Shown here: piece by piece, positions 8,844-14,205 of the stretch
Layout: each line of letters opens with the position of its first letter
How positions within the stretch are numbered: the first letter of the stretch is position 1
Origin: a virus
Direction: 5' to 3' (one strand)
DNA length: 20,674 bases
IMG/VR virus record: IMGVR_UViG_3300027969_000483
Location: 1 to 20,674 of that record
Program-made: the position numbers and the translations under genes
The notes under the pieces: model-generated
What the model was told of the DNA's origin: nothing
Database searches by the model: none
The model's input: the letters and a program-made list of their open reading frames with translations, nothing else

Positions 8844-8877
8844 GGCTAGCCCCTGAATTATTTTGTTTATTTTCTAC

Positions 8878-8905
8878 TTGCACTTATTTTGCACCACGTT
8901 ATAAT
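8878..8905 (+). promoter_or_regulatory. Sigma70-type promoter of the first early unit
   Basis: TTGCAC (8878-8883), a 16-base spacer and a consensus TATAAT (8900-8905) give a good host-type promoter. Transcription would start near 8912 and lead after about 80 bases into the gene at 8991. The leader contains a weak hairpin (GTGGCT at 8944-8949 with AGCCAC at 8964-8969) just before the ribosome site. Confidence 0.75.
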
Positions 8906-8990
8906 AGATAACATGGACAGCGACAATCGGTGTTCATGCTTAGGTGGCTAGCGGGTATTCCAAAGCCACTATGTTAGAAAAGGTTAGATT

Positions 8991-9527
8991 ATGTCCACGA
9001 ATGTTATTTTGTCTCCCGCCATTGACACCGGCATTTTGTCCATCGCCCGTAATGCGCTTGTTGAAGGTGTTACAAAAACCGGTGTTGTCATTGACAACTA
9101 CTCTAGCGCTATCGCTTCCGTGTTCGATCGTAAGGATACTAACGGCAAGATCATTGCAAAGTGGTATGAGTTAGACGGCAAGGAAGCGAAGGGTATCAAG
9201 TTAGAGAAATCATTGTTTGCAAATACATTGATGGATCGTGATCCTAAGTTCATCAAGTCTATTGATGCCGATGGAAAGCGAACACATACGGCAACAGTAG
9301 ACACCTATTGGATGCGGGTGAAGATCGCTAGCGGATACGTTCCCAAGGGTAAACTTAAGGGTTCAAGTGATGTTGATAGCAAAACAGCAACAGAACTTAA
9401 GACCATGATAAACCGGATTCTAGGTGCAGAGGAAGCCGGTCAAGAGTGCCACGCTAGCATGATCTTGGAAAACCTTAAGAACAGTTATTTTGTTCTGACA
9501 GGCGAAGCATACAACGCTGACAAGTAA
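8991..9527 (+). CDS. Early protein of unknown function, 178 residues
   Basis: This is the first gene after the early promoter, so probably made early and in quantity. The soluble 178-residue protein has a beta-rich N-terminal half, a Lys-rich middle and a more helical C-terminus. There is no transmembrane segment, signal peptide or recognised motif. AAGG lies at good spacing before the ATG. A stable GNRA hairpin follows its stop codon. I do not recognise the family. An early host-takeover or DNA-binding role is possible from position but unsupported by motifs. Confidence 0.8.
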   Translation: MSTNVILSPAIDTGILSIARNALVEGVTKTGVVIDNYSSAIASVFDRKDTNGKIIAKWYELDGKEAKGIKLEKSLFANTLMDRDPKFIKSIDADGKRTHTATVDTYWMRVKIASGYVPKGKLKGSSDVDSKTATELKTMINRILGAEEAGQECHASMILENLKNSYFVLTGEAYNADK

Positions 9528-9536
9528 GTAAACGAC

Positions 9537-9562
9537 AGAACCTAGGGGAAACCCTAGGTTCT
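9537..9562 (+). other. Stable intercistronic hairpin with GAAA tetraloop
   Basis: AGAACCTAGGG (9537-9547) pairs perfectly with CCCTAGGTTCT (9552-9562) around GAAA, an 11-bp stem with a GNRA loop. No T-run follows, so it is unlikely to be a full terminator. It lies 10 bases after the stop of the first early gene and its 3' arm overlaps the first two bases of a 14-bp palindrome copy. It may protect the upstream mRNA from decay or act as a processing site. Confidence 0.7.
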
Positions 9563-9574
9563 AACAAATGTTAG
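9561..9574. repeat. 14-bp palindrome, copy 2 (exact)
   Basis: Exact CTAACAAATGTTAG. It lies between two early genes. Its ATG opens an in-frame extension of the following small gene, but that gene has a better start at 9592. Confidence 0.9.
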
Positions 9575-9591
9575 AAATCAAGGGGAAAATT

Positions 9592-9714
9592 ATGGTTTAC
9601 TTTTTAAGCATCGCAGGGTATGAACAAGAGATTTCATTGGACAAGTTAAATGAAATGATCCCGATTCTTTTAGAAAACGGATTTGGTTTTTCAGTCAGAA
9701 CAAAACGCAAGTAA
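9592..9714 (+). CDS. Very small protein, 40 residues
   Basis: This short frame begins MVYFLSIAGYEQEISLDKL and ends in a basic tail (RTKRK). The start at 9592 has AAGGGG about 7 bases upstream. An in-frame ATG at 9568, inside the 14-bp palindrome, would add 8 residues. Only 10 bases separate its stop from the next start, which has the same AAGGGG ribosome site. This resembles a genuine small gene in an operon. Its function is unknown, and no membrane segment is seen. Confidence 0.65.
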   Translation: MVYFLSIAGYEQEISLDKLNEMIPILLENGFGFSVRTKRK

Positions 9715-9724
9715 GGGGAATAAA

Positions 9725-9931
9725 ATGAAACCATCGTTCAAGCATGATTGTGACAAGTGCAAGTTTGTCGGCAAAATTTTCAGAGCCTTAAATCTTGAGG
9801 GTACGAAAAAAAGTGCAACCGATCTTTATGAATCGTGCAACCCTGTTTTTGGTGGCAAATACATTTTGCGCTGTTCAAGCAAGGGTGAGGATTACATCAC
9901 CACAAACAACTTTGAAATATACATGGCTTGA
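9725..9931 (+). CDS. Small Cys-containing phage protein, 68 residues
   Basis: The protein begins with KHDCDKCKFVGK, a CxxC knuckle at residues 9-12, followed later by YILRCSSKGEDY. The His-Asp-Cys-x-x-Cys-x-Phe-x-Gly start recurs in small uncharacterised phage proteins I remember, possibly metal-binding. The start at 9725 is preferred over a longer frame from 9683 because AAGGGG lies just upstream and the longer frame overlaps the preceding gene. It is the last gene of the first early unit, 20 bases before a terminator. Confidence 0.75.
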   Translation: MKPSFKHDCDKCKFVGKIFRALNLEGTKKSATDLYESCNPVFGGKYILRCSSKGEDYITTNNFEIYMA

Positions 9932-9950
9932 GCCTAATGTTACAAAACCC

Positions 9951-9974
9951 AGCCCGCTATATGCGGGCTTTTTT
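9951..9974 (+). terminator. Rho-independent terminator of the first early unit
   Basis: AGCCCGC pairs with GCGGGCT around a 5-base loop and is followed by six Ts. It closes the three-gene unit 8991-9931 and precedes a long non-coding region. Confidence 0.9.
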
Positions 9975-9987
9975 GCGTCTGCTCGGT

Positions 9988-10001
9988 CTAACATTTGTTA
10001 G
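9988..10001. repeat. 14-bp palindrome, copy 3 (exact, reversed)
   Basis: CTAACATTTGTTAG, the exact reverse complement of the common form. It stands 14 bases past the terminator, at the entrance of the non-coding control region. Confidence 0.9.
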
Positions 10002-10036
10002 CGTACCACTATGTTATTTTTCTCCAGAGTTTTTTC

Positions 10037-10061
10037 CCTGCACCAGTTCTCTGTGCGGGGG
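10037..10061. repeat. 25-bp direct repeat, copy 1
   Basis: Begins CCTGCACCAGTTCTCTGTGC and ends in a G-run. The CCTGCAC and GTGCGGG ends can pair (one G-U), so each copy can form a hairpin. The second copy lies 69 bases downstream in the same orientation. Confidence 0.8.
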
Positions 10062-10105
10062 TAGGGGCAACGTGTCTGATTAAATTTTGAACAGTGTTAA
10101 ATTTT

Positions 10106-10130
10106 CCTGCACCAGTTCTCTGTGCGGGGG
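10106..10130. repeat. 25-bp direct repeat, copy 2
   Basis: Identical to the copy at 10037-10061 over 25 bases, and both are preceded by a T-run. No third copy was seen in the window. Confidence 0.8.
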
Positions 10131-10146
10131 CAGGACTAAGCGCAGT

Positions 10147-10160
10147 CTAACAAATGTTAT
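10147..10160. repeat. 14-bp palindrome, copy 4
   Basis: CTAACAAATGTTAT, one mismatch at the last base. It starts the cluster of AATGTTAC half-sites in the control region. Confidence 0.8.
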
Positions 10161-10513
10161 GTTTCGTTGTGGCAATGTTACGCCTAATGTTACGTTGCAA
10201 ATCGCGTAAGTTGTTGATTTTAAAGCAATGTTATATGTTACGTTTTTTTGAGAATGAGTGTGACGGGCAAAAGGGGCAACGCAAGGCAGATAGTGCAAAT
10301 CGAAGTACAATATAATCTAGGAAAGCCACACACACTATTATTGAAATTTTATAACTTTATAACTTTACCCATTTTTTCGCTTCTAACCCCTTGATTTCAT
10401 TCACTTTTATAATGTTACATGTCAAAACTTCAGCACGTAACATTCCACAACATTGCCCCTAAAAACATAACACAGGAACGTAACATTATCCCCGATTGCA
10501 ATCGCCCAAACAC

Positions 10514-10542
10514 TTGACTTAAGTGTAACTTTGTGGTATAAT
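10514..10542 (+). promoter_or_regulatory. Strong sigma70-type promoter of the small-gene array
   Basis: TTGACT (10514-10519), a 17-base spacer and TATAAT (10537-10542). It shares the sequence TGTGGTATAAT with the promoter at 12989-13017. In the leader, GGTCGGGG (10551-10558) can pair with CCCCGATT (10589-10596, including G-U pairs), so the transcript starts with a hairpin before the palindrome copy and the first gene at 10643. Confidence 0.85.
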
Positions 10543-10616
10543 TAAGATTGGGTCGGGGAAATTGTTTTTGTAACTTTAGGTTTGCGCCCCCCGATTCAAA
10601 ACGTAACAATGCAAGC

Positions 10617-10630
10617 CTAACAAATGTTAG
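10617..10630. repeat. 14-bp palindrome, copy 5 (exact)
   Basis: Exact CTAACAAATGTTAG, ending 12 bases before the start codon of the first gene of the small-gene array and about 70 bases downstream of the expected transcription start. Confidence 0.9.
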
Positions 10631-10642
10631 AAAGGTTAGAAG

Positions 10643-10873
10643 ATGAGTTCATTAGACTGGAAACTATGTAGTGATTGCGAAGATGAAATATCAACCGAAA
10701 GGTATCAAGCGTTCTGCATCTTCTGTGAACAAGACAGAGAGCGCAGTGCAGGTGAGGAACGTAGCTCTTGGTGCGTAGTCCAAGAGTATGGCAAGGGTAA
10801 CTACCAACTCGTTACACCTGCGAGCGCACGTACAACGCTCAAACAGACTAATCAAAAAGAACTGAGGGGCTGA
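10643..10873 (+). CDS. Small zinc-ribbon-like protein, 76 residues
   Basis: Two CxxC pairs (C9/C12 and C25/C28) in the first 30 residues suggest a small zinc-binding ribbon. The rest is polar with no recognised domain. AAAGG lies before the ATG. It is the first gene after the 10514 promoter and lies 2 bases from the next start. Such proteins may bind nucleic acid or act as adaptors, but the exact role is unknown. Confidence 0.75.
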   Translation: MSSLDWKLCSDCEDEISTERYQAFCIFCEQDRERSAGEERSSWCVVQEYGKGNYQLVTPASARTTLKQTNQKELRG

Positions 10874-10875
10874 GC

Positions 10876-11070
10876 ATGAACCGCAAAATAAAAATACCCG
10901 AAGGCTTAGATACCCACGCGCTAAATGCGTGGTGGTACATGAGTGAAACCGCTAAGGCTTGCAGAGATGCAATAAAGGATTACGAATTCGCCTCACTACT
11001 GTTGCACCTGTATGCGCAATACCCAAAAGAGTATGAGTTTTTCTTAATGTTAGAGAGTGGCAACGTATGA
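10876..11070 (+). CDS. Small protein of unknown function, 64 residues
   Basis: A mostly helical, mildly charged protein with two Trp residues in LNAWWYMSETAKACRDAI and a YPKEYEFFLMLE end. GAGGGG sits at good distance before the start. Its stop codon overlaps the next start (ATGA). No known motif is visible. Confidence 0.75.
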   Translation: MNRKIKIPEGLDTHALNAWWYMSETAKACRDAIKDYEFASLLLHLYAQYPKEYEFFLMLESGNV

Positions 11071-11237
11071 CCATAAGACCAAGACACGTGAAGGTTGACC
11101 GCTTGTCCAAGCGAGTGAGTCAAACCGACTACTTACAAATGTTAGGTGAGGCGATGAAGTTTGCACGAGTGGAGGAGAGCAAGCCTGTACTCAATGCCAA
11201 AGAGTTGCCCATACAAACCAAGAGGGAGGTCAAATGA
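11067..11237 (+). CDS. Small basic protein, 56 residues
   Basis: A basic N-terminal half (TIRPRHVKVDRLSKRV) precedes a helical part. It overlaps both neighbours by 4 bases (ATGA junctions), which supports the frame although its own ribosome site is weak. A palindrome copy (11132-11145) lies inside it, and the copy's ATG is in frame, so a 32-residue internal product is conceivable. Function unknown. Confidence 0.65.
   Translation: MTIRPRHVKVDRLSKRVSQTDYLQMLGEAMKFARVEESKPVLNAKELPIQTKREVK
11132..11145. repeat. 14-bp palindrome, copy 6 (inside a gene)
   Basis: CTTACAAATGTTAG, one mismatch. It is the only near-exact copy that lies well inside a coding frame rather than at a gene boundary. Confidence 0.65.
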
Positions 11238-11410
11238 CACCGGAAGAAATCAAGAAGCACTTTGGTGAGGAAGCACTGAACATGCTGTACGACTGCATAT
11301 TGCAGAACCCAGTGCATGAGCTAGCCGATTGGATACTCATGTTCCACACCTCAGAGCAGATCGGTGCTTGGATTAACACCCTCAAATCTGACATGGAGGA
11401 TGAAGAATGA
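11234..11410 (+). CDS. Small acidic protein, 58 residues
   Basis: Starts MTPEEIKKHFGEEALNML and ends MEDEE. It is predicted to be helical and acidic. GGGAGGT lies just before the ATG, and both ends overlap the neighbours by 4 bases. No recognised family. Confidence 0.7.
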   Translation: MTPEEIKKHFGEEALNMLYDCILQNPVHELADWILMFHTSEQIGAWINTLKSDMEDEE

Positions 11411-11598
11411 CTGCGCTTGACCGAGACACCAAAGACACACTGCGCCTGTGTTACGACTTCCTGAAAATATACGAGGACATATTCTTGGACACCGACTTCT
11501 ATCGAATGAAGCGTGATTACATTATGGTACGAAAAGAAGTGGTGGGCGTGCTTAAACGCCACGAAAAGAAAGACAACAAGGGGGCTAACAAATGTTAA
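11407..11598 (+). CDS. Small protein of unknown function, 63 residues
   Basis: Charged, helical, with a Lys-rich C-terminus. It starts in an ATGA overlap with the previous gene. Its last three codons and stop (Asn-Lys-Cys-stop) are read from the 14-bp palindrome copy at 11585, and it overlaps the next gene by 7 bases. Function unknown. Confidence 0.7.
   Translation: MTALDRDTKDTLRLCYDFLKIYEDIFLDTDFYRMKRDYIMVRKEVVGVLKRHEKKDNKGANKC
11585..11598. repeat. 14-bp palindrome, copy 7
   Basis: CTAACAAATGTTAA, one mismatch at the last base. It holds both the stop codon of the upstream gene (TAA at the end) and the start codon of the downstream membrane peptide (ATG at 11592), with AAGGGGG just upstream. 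Confidence 0.85.
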
Positions 11599-11681
11599 CT
11601 AGATGGGAAAAGTTCGAGCGAGTTCTTTTTGTACTCGGTTTAATTGTGGTCATGCTTGACCTATTCTATTGGAGACCATGA
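11592..11681 (+). CDS. Single-helix membrane peptide, 29 residues
   Basis: A short charged start (MLTRWEKFER) is followed by one hydrophobic helix (VLFVLGLIVVMLDLFYW) and RP. It is an inner-membrane micro-protein by prediction. Its ATG lies in the 14-bp palindrome, with AAGGGGG 7 bases upstream. It overlaps the next membrane peptide by 4 bases. It is in the early array, so a lysis role is less likely than effects on host membrane proteins, but this is a guess. Confidence 0.65.
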   Translation: MLTRWEKFERVLFVLGLIVVMLDLFYWRP

Positions 11682-11803
11682 TGACGCCAGCAGAGTTTGC
11701 TTTTATGGTTGCGCAGATATTCCTAGCGAGAACGCTGACTCCATTCACTGCGTTTTTGTTCGCTGTGTTTTGGCTAATAGTTGCCATAAGCAGGGGGTGG
11801 TGA
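11678..11803 (+). CDS. Single-helix membrane peptide, 41 residues
   Basis: The protein has a moderately hydrophobic first half and a clear transmembrane helix near the C-terminus (FTAFLFAVFWLIVAI) ending SRGW. Two consecutive ATGs (11678, 11681) are possible starts; GGAG precedes them by 3-6 bases. It overlaps the upstream membrane peptide and the downstream gene, so the two may act together. Function unknown. Confidence 0.6.
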   Translation: MMTPAEFAFMVAQIFLARTLTPFTAFLFAVFWLIVAISRGW

Positions 11804-12045
11804 TGCCAAGGCGCAAGAAGAAGTGGATGCTACTGCGCGGCAAATCAGGTTCGTTCATTGTGGTTGAGCGTAGGTGGTACGACTTCACAGGTATAGCTAG
11901 TGCCCGAGGTAACAACAAGGCTTGGTGGATAGTTGCCGAGAGTGACGACCATGGGGCTATGCAAGCAATGGCAAGTCTGACCGACAAACACATAAAGATG
12001 GAGGTAGATCATGAAACCGAGATCATTACTACAAGACGAATCTGA
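11803..12045 (+). CDS. Small basic protein, 80 residues
   Basis: The protein starts with a basic patch (PRRKKKWMLLRGK) and continues as an alternating strand-like sequence with several Trp and Tyr residues. A longer in-frame ORF from 11644 exists, but the ATG at 11803 overlaps the previous stop and has GGGGGTGG upstream, so the short form is preferred. The basic start suggests nucleic acid contact. No family is recognised. Confidence 0.7.
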   Translation: MPRRKKKWMLLRGKSGSFIVVERRWYDFTGIASARGNNKAWWIVAESDDHGAMQAMASLTDKHIKMEVDHETEIITTRRI

Positions 12046-12211
12046 GGGGTACGAGCCCCAACGACTGAGCCGGTGGTTTGCAAGCCGACTGGGTGCGAGA
12101 GAAGTGGTACGAAATAACTTAAGAAAGGAACTAACAAATGTTAGAAGCAAGACACAAGATGAAACTGTTCTTTGCAATCAGACCATGGGAGGACGAGCCC
12201 GACCATGCTGA
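12011..12211 (+). CDS. Possible small overlapping gene, 66 residues
   Basis: The frame starts with an excellent ribosome site (GGAGGT, 5 bases before ATG) inside the end of the preceding gene. It then overlaps the next gene by 74 bases in another frame and crosses the palindrome at 12131. The first 40 residues (LLQDESEGYEPQRLSRWFA) look protein-like; the tail reads like shadow of the next gene. It may be real with a run-on C-terminus, or a decayed gene. Confidence 0.45.
   Translation: MKPRSLLQDESEGYEPQRLSRWFASRLGAREVVRNNLRKELTNVRSKTQDETVLCNQTMGGRARPC
12131..12144. repeat. 14-bp palindrome, copy 8 (exact)
   Basis: Exact CTAACAAATGTTAG. Its ATG (12138) is the likely start codon of the following 161-residue gene, with AAGGA 8 bases upstream. 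Confidence 0.9.
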
Positions 12212-12623
12212 GTGGGTGCAGTATATAAGCGGGTACAAGTGCCGCATAGTGCGCAACGAAACCACAGGTACGTTATGTGGTTACGTGGGTATACCCAAAG
12301 AGCATACGTTCTGGGGCGTGTCCTACGATGGTGATAGGGAGTTGGAAGATATTGCCGACAACGTACATGGAGGACTAACGTACTCACAACAAGGTGACGA
12401 TGGTTGGTGGTACTTTGGTTTTGATACCGCCCATGCCGAAGACTTTGCCCCTGCGATAGTTGAGGTGTTGCTTAGTGTGAGCAGGGACAGAGAACCTCAA
12501 TCGCTTAGATTCCACGACTGCATGAACTACCGCACGTGGGAGTATGTTGAAGACCAAGTCTTTTGGTTAGGCAAACGACTATGGCAATACAACGAGTACC
12601 ACAAGGAGGGCAAAGATGTATGA
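12138..12623 (+). CDS. Conserved phage protein of unknown function, 161 residues
   Basis: The soluble protein contains GYVGIPKEHTFWG, VHGGLTYSQQ and WWYFGFDTAHAED. This string of motifs (HGGLT, then W-x-GFD-x-AHA-D) recurs in uncharacterised phage and plasmid proteins I remember. The conserved His and Asp residues could form an active or metal site, but no activity is known to me. The first ATG lies in the palindrome; a second at 12159 (MKLFFAIRPWEDE) has no good ribosome site. It overlaps the next gene by 8 bases. Confidence 0.8.
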   Translation: MLEARHKMKLFFAIRPWEDEPDHAEWVQYISGYKCRIVRNETTGTLCGYVGIPKEHTFWGVSYDGDRELEDIADNVHGGLTYSQQGDDGWWYFGFDTAHAEDFAPAIVEVLLSVSRDREPQSLRFHDCMNYRTWEYVEDQVFWLGKRLWQYNEYHKEGKDV

Positions 12624-12828
12624 GCCGTACTACCTTTGCCGACTACCAAGGACAGGCGTTGTAATTCTGCTGAAGGAAGGCGATTACAAATACTTGCGTA
12701 ACCACGAGCGTACATTGCGCGTGCCTGACCCCGATGCGGAGGCGATTCTTTTAACGAAGGGGCGCAAGCATGAGGTGGTTGCATACTACAACTTAATCAA
12801 CGGAGGGAACATAACAAATGTTAGCTAG
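12616..12828 (+). CDS. Small protein of unknown function, 70 residues
   Basis: Begins MYEPYYLCRLPRTGVVILL and continues charged and mixed alpha/beta. AGGAGG precedes the start. The last residues (Ile-Thr-Asn-Val-Ser) are encoded by the 14-bp palindrome at 12811, and its end overlaps the start of the next gene by 11 bases. No recognised family. Confidence 0.7.
   Translation: MYEPYYLCRLPRTGVVILLKEGDYKYLRNHERTLRVPDPDAEAILLTKGRKHEVVAYYNLINGGNITNVS
12811..12824. repeat. 14-bp palindrome, copy 9
   Basis: ATAACAAATGTTAG, one mismatch at the first base. Its ATG (12818) starts the next small gene, with GGAGGG 10 bases upstream. Confidence 0.85.
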
Positions 12829-12979
12829 ATACTACGTGACAGGGTGGAGTGGTAGGTTCGGCATGTGGATTGCCGAGAGCCTCGAAGCGAAGAGTAAGGT
12901 GGCGGCAAGGGAAAGGTTCACGACCAAGTACCCAACGCTTAAGACTATCAAAGCATACAAATTGAGGGGAGAAGCATAG
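12818..12979 (+). CDS. Small protein, 53 residues
   Basis: Begins MLARYYVTGWSGRFGMWIAE, then a Lys/Arg-rich helical half (EAKSKVAARERFTTKYP). The pattern resembles small DNA-binding or enzyme-accessory proteins, but no family can be named. Its start codon lies in the 14-bp palindrome. It is the last gene of the small-gene array; the promoter of the next unit starts 9 bases after its stop. Confidence 0.65.
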   Translation: MLARYYVTGWSGRFGMWIAESLEAKSKVAARERFTTKYPTLKTIKAYKLRGEA

Positions 12980-12988
12980 GGAAATCAC

Positions 12989-13017
12989 TTGACATACCCA
13001 GTAAAATGTGGTATAAT
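12989..13017 (+). promoter_or_regulatory. Consensus sigma70 promoter of the MoxR/VWA unit
   Basis: TTGACA (12989-12994), a 17-base spacer and TATAAT (13012-13017): a perfect host consensus. No terminator lies between it and the upstream array, so it probably boosts a nested transcript. The start point would be about 13024, giving a leader of about 105 bases. Confidence 0.9.
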
Positions 13018-13052
13018 ATAAGTTACTTTGGATAATAATGTCCATAGTAGCG

Positions 13053-13092
13053 TAGGCTTAGCTCTAAATAAATGCAGAGTTAACGAAGCCTA
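13053..13092 (+). promoter_or_regulatory. Folded leader of the MoxR/VWA unit
   Basis: TAGGCTT (13053-13059) pairs perfectly with AAGCCTA (13086-13092), and inside it CTCT (13062-13065) pairs with AGAG (13076-13079). The outer 3' arm covers the first three bases of the 14-bp palindrome at 13090. There is no T-run, so it is a leader structure rather than a terminator. Confidence 0.55.
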
Positions 13093-13103
13093 ACAAATGT
13101 TAG
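13090..13103. repeat. 14-bp palindrome, copy 10 (exact)
   Basis: Exact CTAACAAATGTTAG, 27 bases before the start of the MoxR-like gene and about 66 bases after the expected transcription start. Confidence 0.9.
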
Positions 13104-13130
13104 AACTATCAGCGTATTAGAAAGACCATC

Positions 13131-14195
13131 ATGGCAGAAATCAATTTCGGTAAATCAATTACCTTGAAGCAAGCGGCTAACCTTATCCGCACAAACCCAA
13201 CGACTCGGTTCTTGTTGCAAGGCGAGCCCGGGATTGGGAAGTCCTCCCTACTAGAGAATATCGCAAGCGATCTAGGCTACGACTATGCCTATATTGACGT
13301 ACCCAATATGGACTTGGGTGACATCGCAATGCCTGTGATCGACCATGACACACGCACCACACGCTACTACCCCAATGCACGTTTTCGTATCCATGAGAAC
13401 AAGCCATTGGTCATCATGCTCGATGAGTTCACGAAGGGTGCTGACCCAGTGAAGAACATGCTACACCCTATGCTTGAGAAGGCAAACCCACGACTCGGTG
13501 ACAAGACTCTTACCGCCAATACCATAGTGTTCTTGACGGGTAATCTGACAACCGATGGCGTAGGCGACTCCCTCAAAGCGCATAGCCGTAACCGCTTAGT
13601 CCCAGTAACTATTGCCAAGCCCGATGCCGAGCAGTGGATTGAGTGGGCTATTGGTAAGGGACTCGAAGCCGAGGTGATTGCATGGGTGAATCGTTTCCCT
13701 CACGTACTCGCAAGCTATACCGATGCGGCGCAAGGTGACAACCCATACATCTACAACCCACGCAAAGCTCAGCATGCGTTCGTATCACCACGCTCATTGG
13801 AGACAGCATCGAACATTGTACGGACTCGCAAAGAGAACGACCCTGATTCGGTGATTGCCGCTTTGACCGGTGCGATTGGTGAATCGGGTGCGCGTGATAT
13901 GCAAGCGTACATTGAGTTCTCTGACCAACTCCCTACATGGGAAGCCACGATCAAAGAGCCAAAGACTACGACAGTACCCACAAGTCCGGGCGCATGTGCC
14001 ATTGTGGTGTTCGGTGCTATCGCTCGCATTACGAAGGAAACCATTGCCCCATTCATGGAGTACCTGTCTCGATTCGATGCCGAGTGGCAAGCCGTGTTCG
14101 CTATCAACATTGCCAAGAACCCTGTGAAGCAGAGCATTGCTTTCTCAAGCAGTGCGTTCAAGGACTGGGTTGTTAAGAACCAAGACCTACTCTAA
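13131..14195 (+). CDS. MoxR/CobS-like AAA+ ATPase
   Basis: A cytoplasmic AAA+ ATPase of the MoxR/CobS type, 354 residues. Walker A GEPGIGKS is at residues 31-38, Walker B VIMLDE at 94-99, a sensor-like FLTGN at 134-138 and an Arg-finger candidate in NRL at 154-156. The C-terminal third is specific. MoxR ATPases form hexamers and remodel proteins or help insert metals together with a VWA-domain partner. Such a partner is encoded two genes downstream. The ribosome site is weak (AGAAAG). The stop codon lies inside the palindrome copy at 14192. The MoxR-like call is firm; the phage role is unknown. Confidence 0.9.
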   Translation: MAEINFGKSITLKQAANLIRTNPTTRFLLQGEPGIGKSSLLENIASDLGYDYAYIDVPNMDLGDIAMPVIDHDTRTTRYYPNARFRIHENKPLVIMLDEFTKGADPVKNMLHPMLEKANPRLGDKTLTANTIVFLTGNLTTDGVGDSLKAHSRNRLVPVTIAKPDAEQWIEWAIGKGLEAEVIAWVNRFPHVLASYTDAAQGDNPYIYNPRKAQHAFVSPRSLETASNIVRTRKENDPDSVIAALTGAIGESGARDMQAYIEFSDQLPTWEATIKEPKTTTVPTSPGACAIVVFGAIARITKETIAPFMEYLSRFDAEWQAVFAINIAKNPVKQSIAFSSSAFKDWVVKNQDLL

Positions 14196-14205
14196 CAAAT
14201 GTTAG
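14192..14205. repeat. 14-bp palindrome, copy 11 (exact)
   Basis: Exact CTAACAAATGTTAG. It contains the TAA stop of the ATPase gene and the ATG (14199) of the next gene, three bases apart. Confidence 0.9.

Larger units (their letters stand above)
8581..8990. other. Divergent control region between late and early genes
   Basis: This 410-base stretch separates the minus-strand head operon from the plus-strand early genes. It holds an AT-rich palindrome around 8622-8640, a purine/G-rich tract at 8668-8733 with runs of five or six Gs, a nested GC-rich hairpin at 8792-8821, one copy of the 14-bp palindrome at 8830-8843, the self-complementary GGGCTAGCCC at 8843-8852, a good plus-strand promoter and a weaker minus-strand promoter candidate. 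I find no convincing gene in it. Confidence 0.7.
10002..10642. other. Large non-coding control region
   Basis: About 640 bases without a supported gene. It is AT-rich and contains a 25-bp direct repeat, two copies of the 14-bp palindrome (10147, 10617), a series of AATGTTAC/GTAACATT half-sites (10174, 10186, 10227, 10235, 10411, 10437, 10480), one strong promoter (10514-10542) and a foldable leader. This could be a regulatory hub, a replication origin or both. I see no typical DnaA box cluster by eye. Confidence 0.6.

Noticed and set aside
8914-8952. 12-codon frame in the first early leader as a leader peptide
   Set aside because: It has no ribosome site and no regulatory codon run; the hairpin nearby is weak.
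10080-10310. 76-residue minus-strand frame in the control region
   Set aside because: No ribosome site, and the frame consists largely of the repeated AATGTTAC elements and the 25-bp repeat, so it is probably chance.
13183-13407. Antisense frames in the ATPase gene
   Set aside because: Shadows of a gene with clear Walker motifs.
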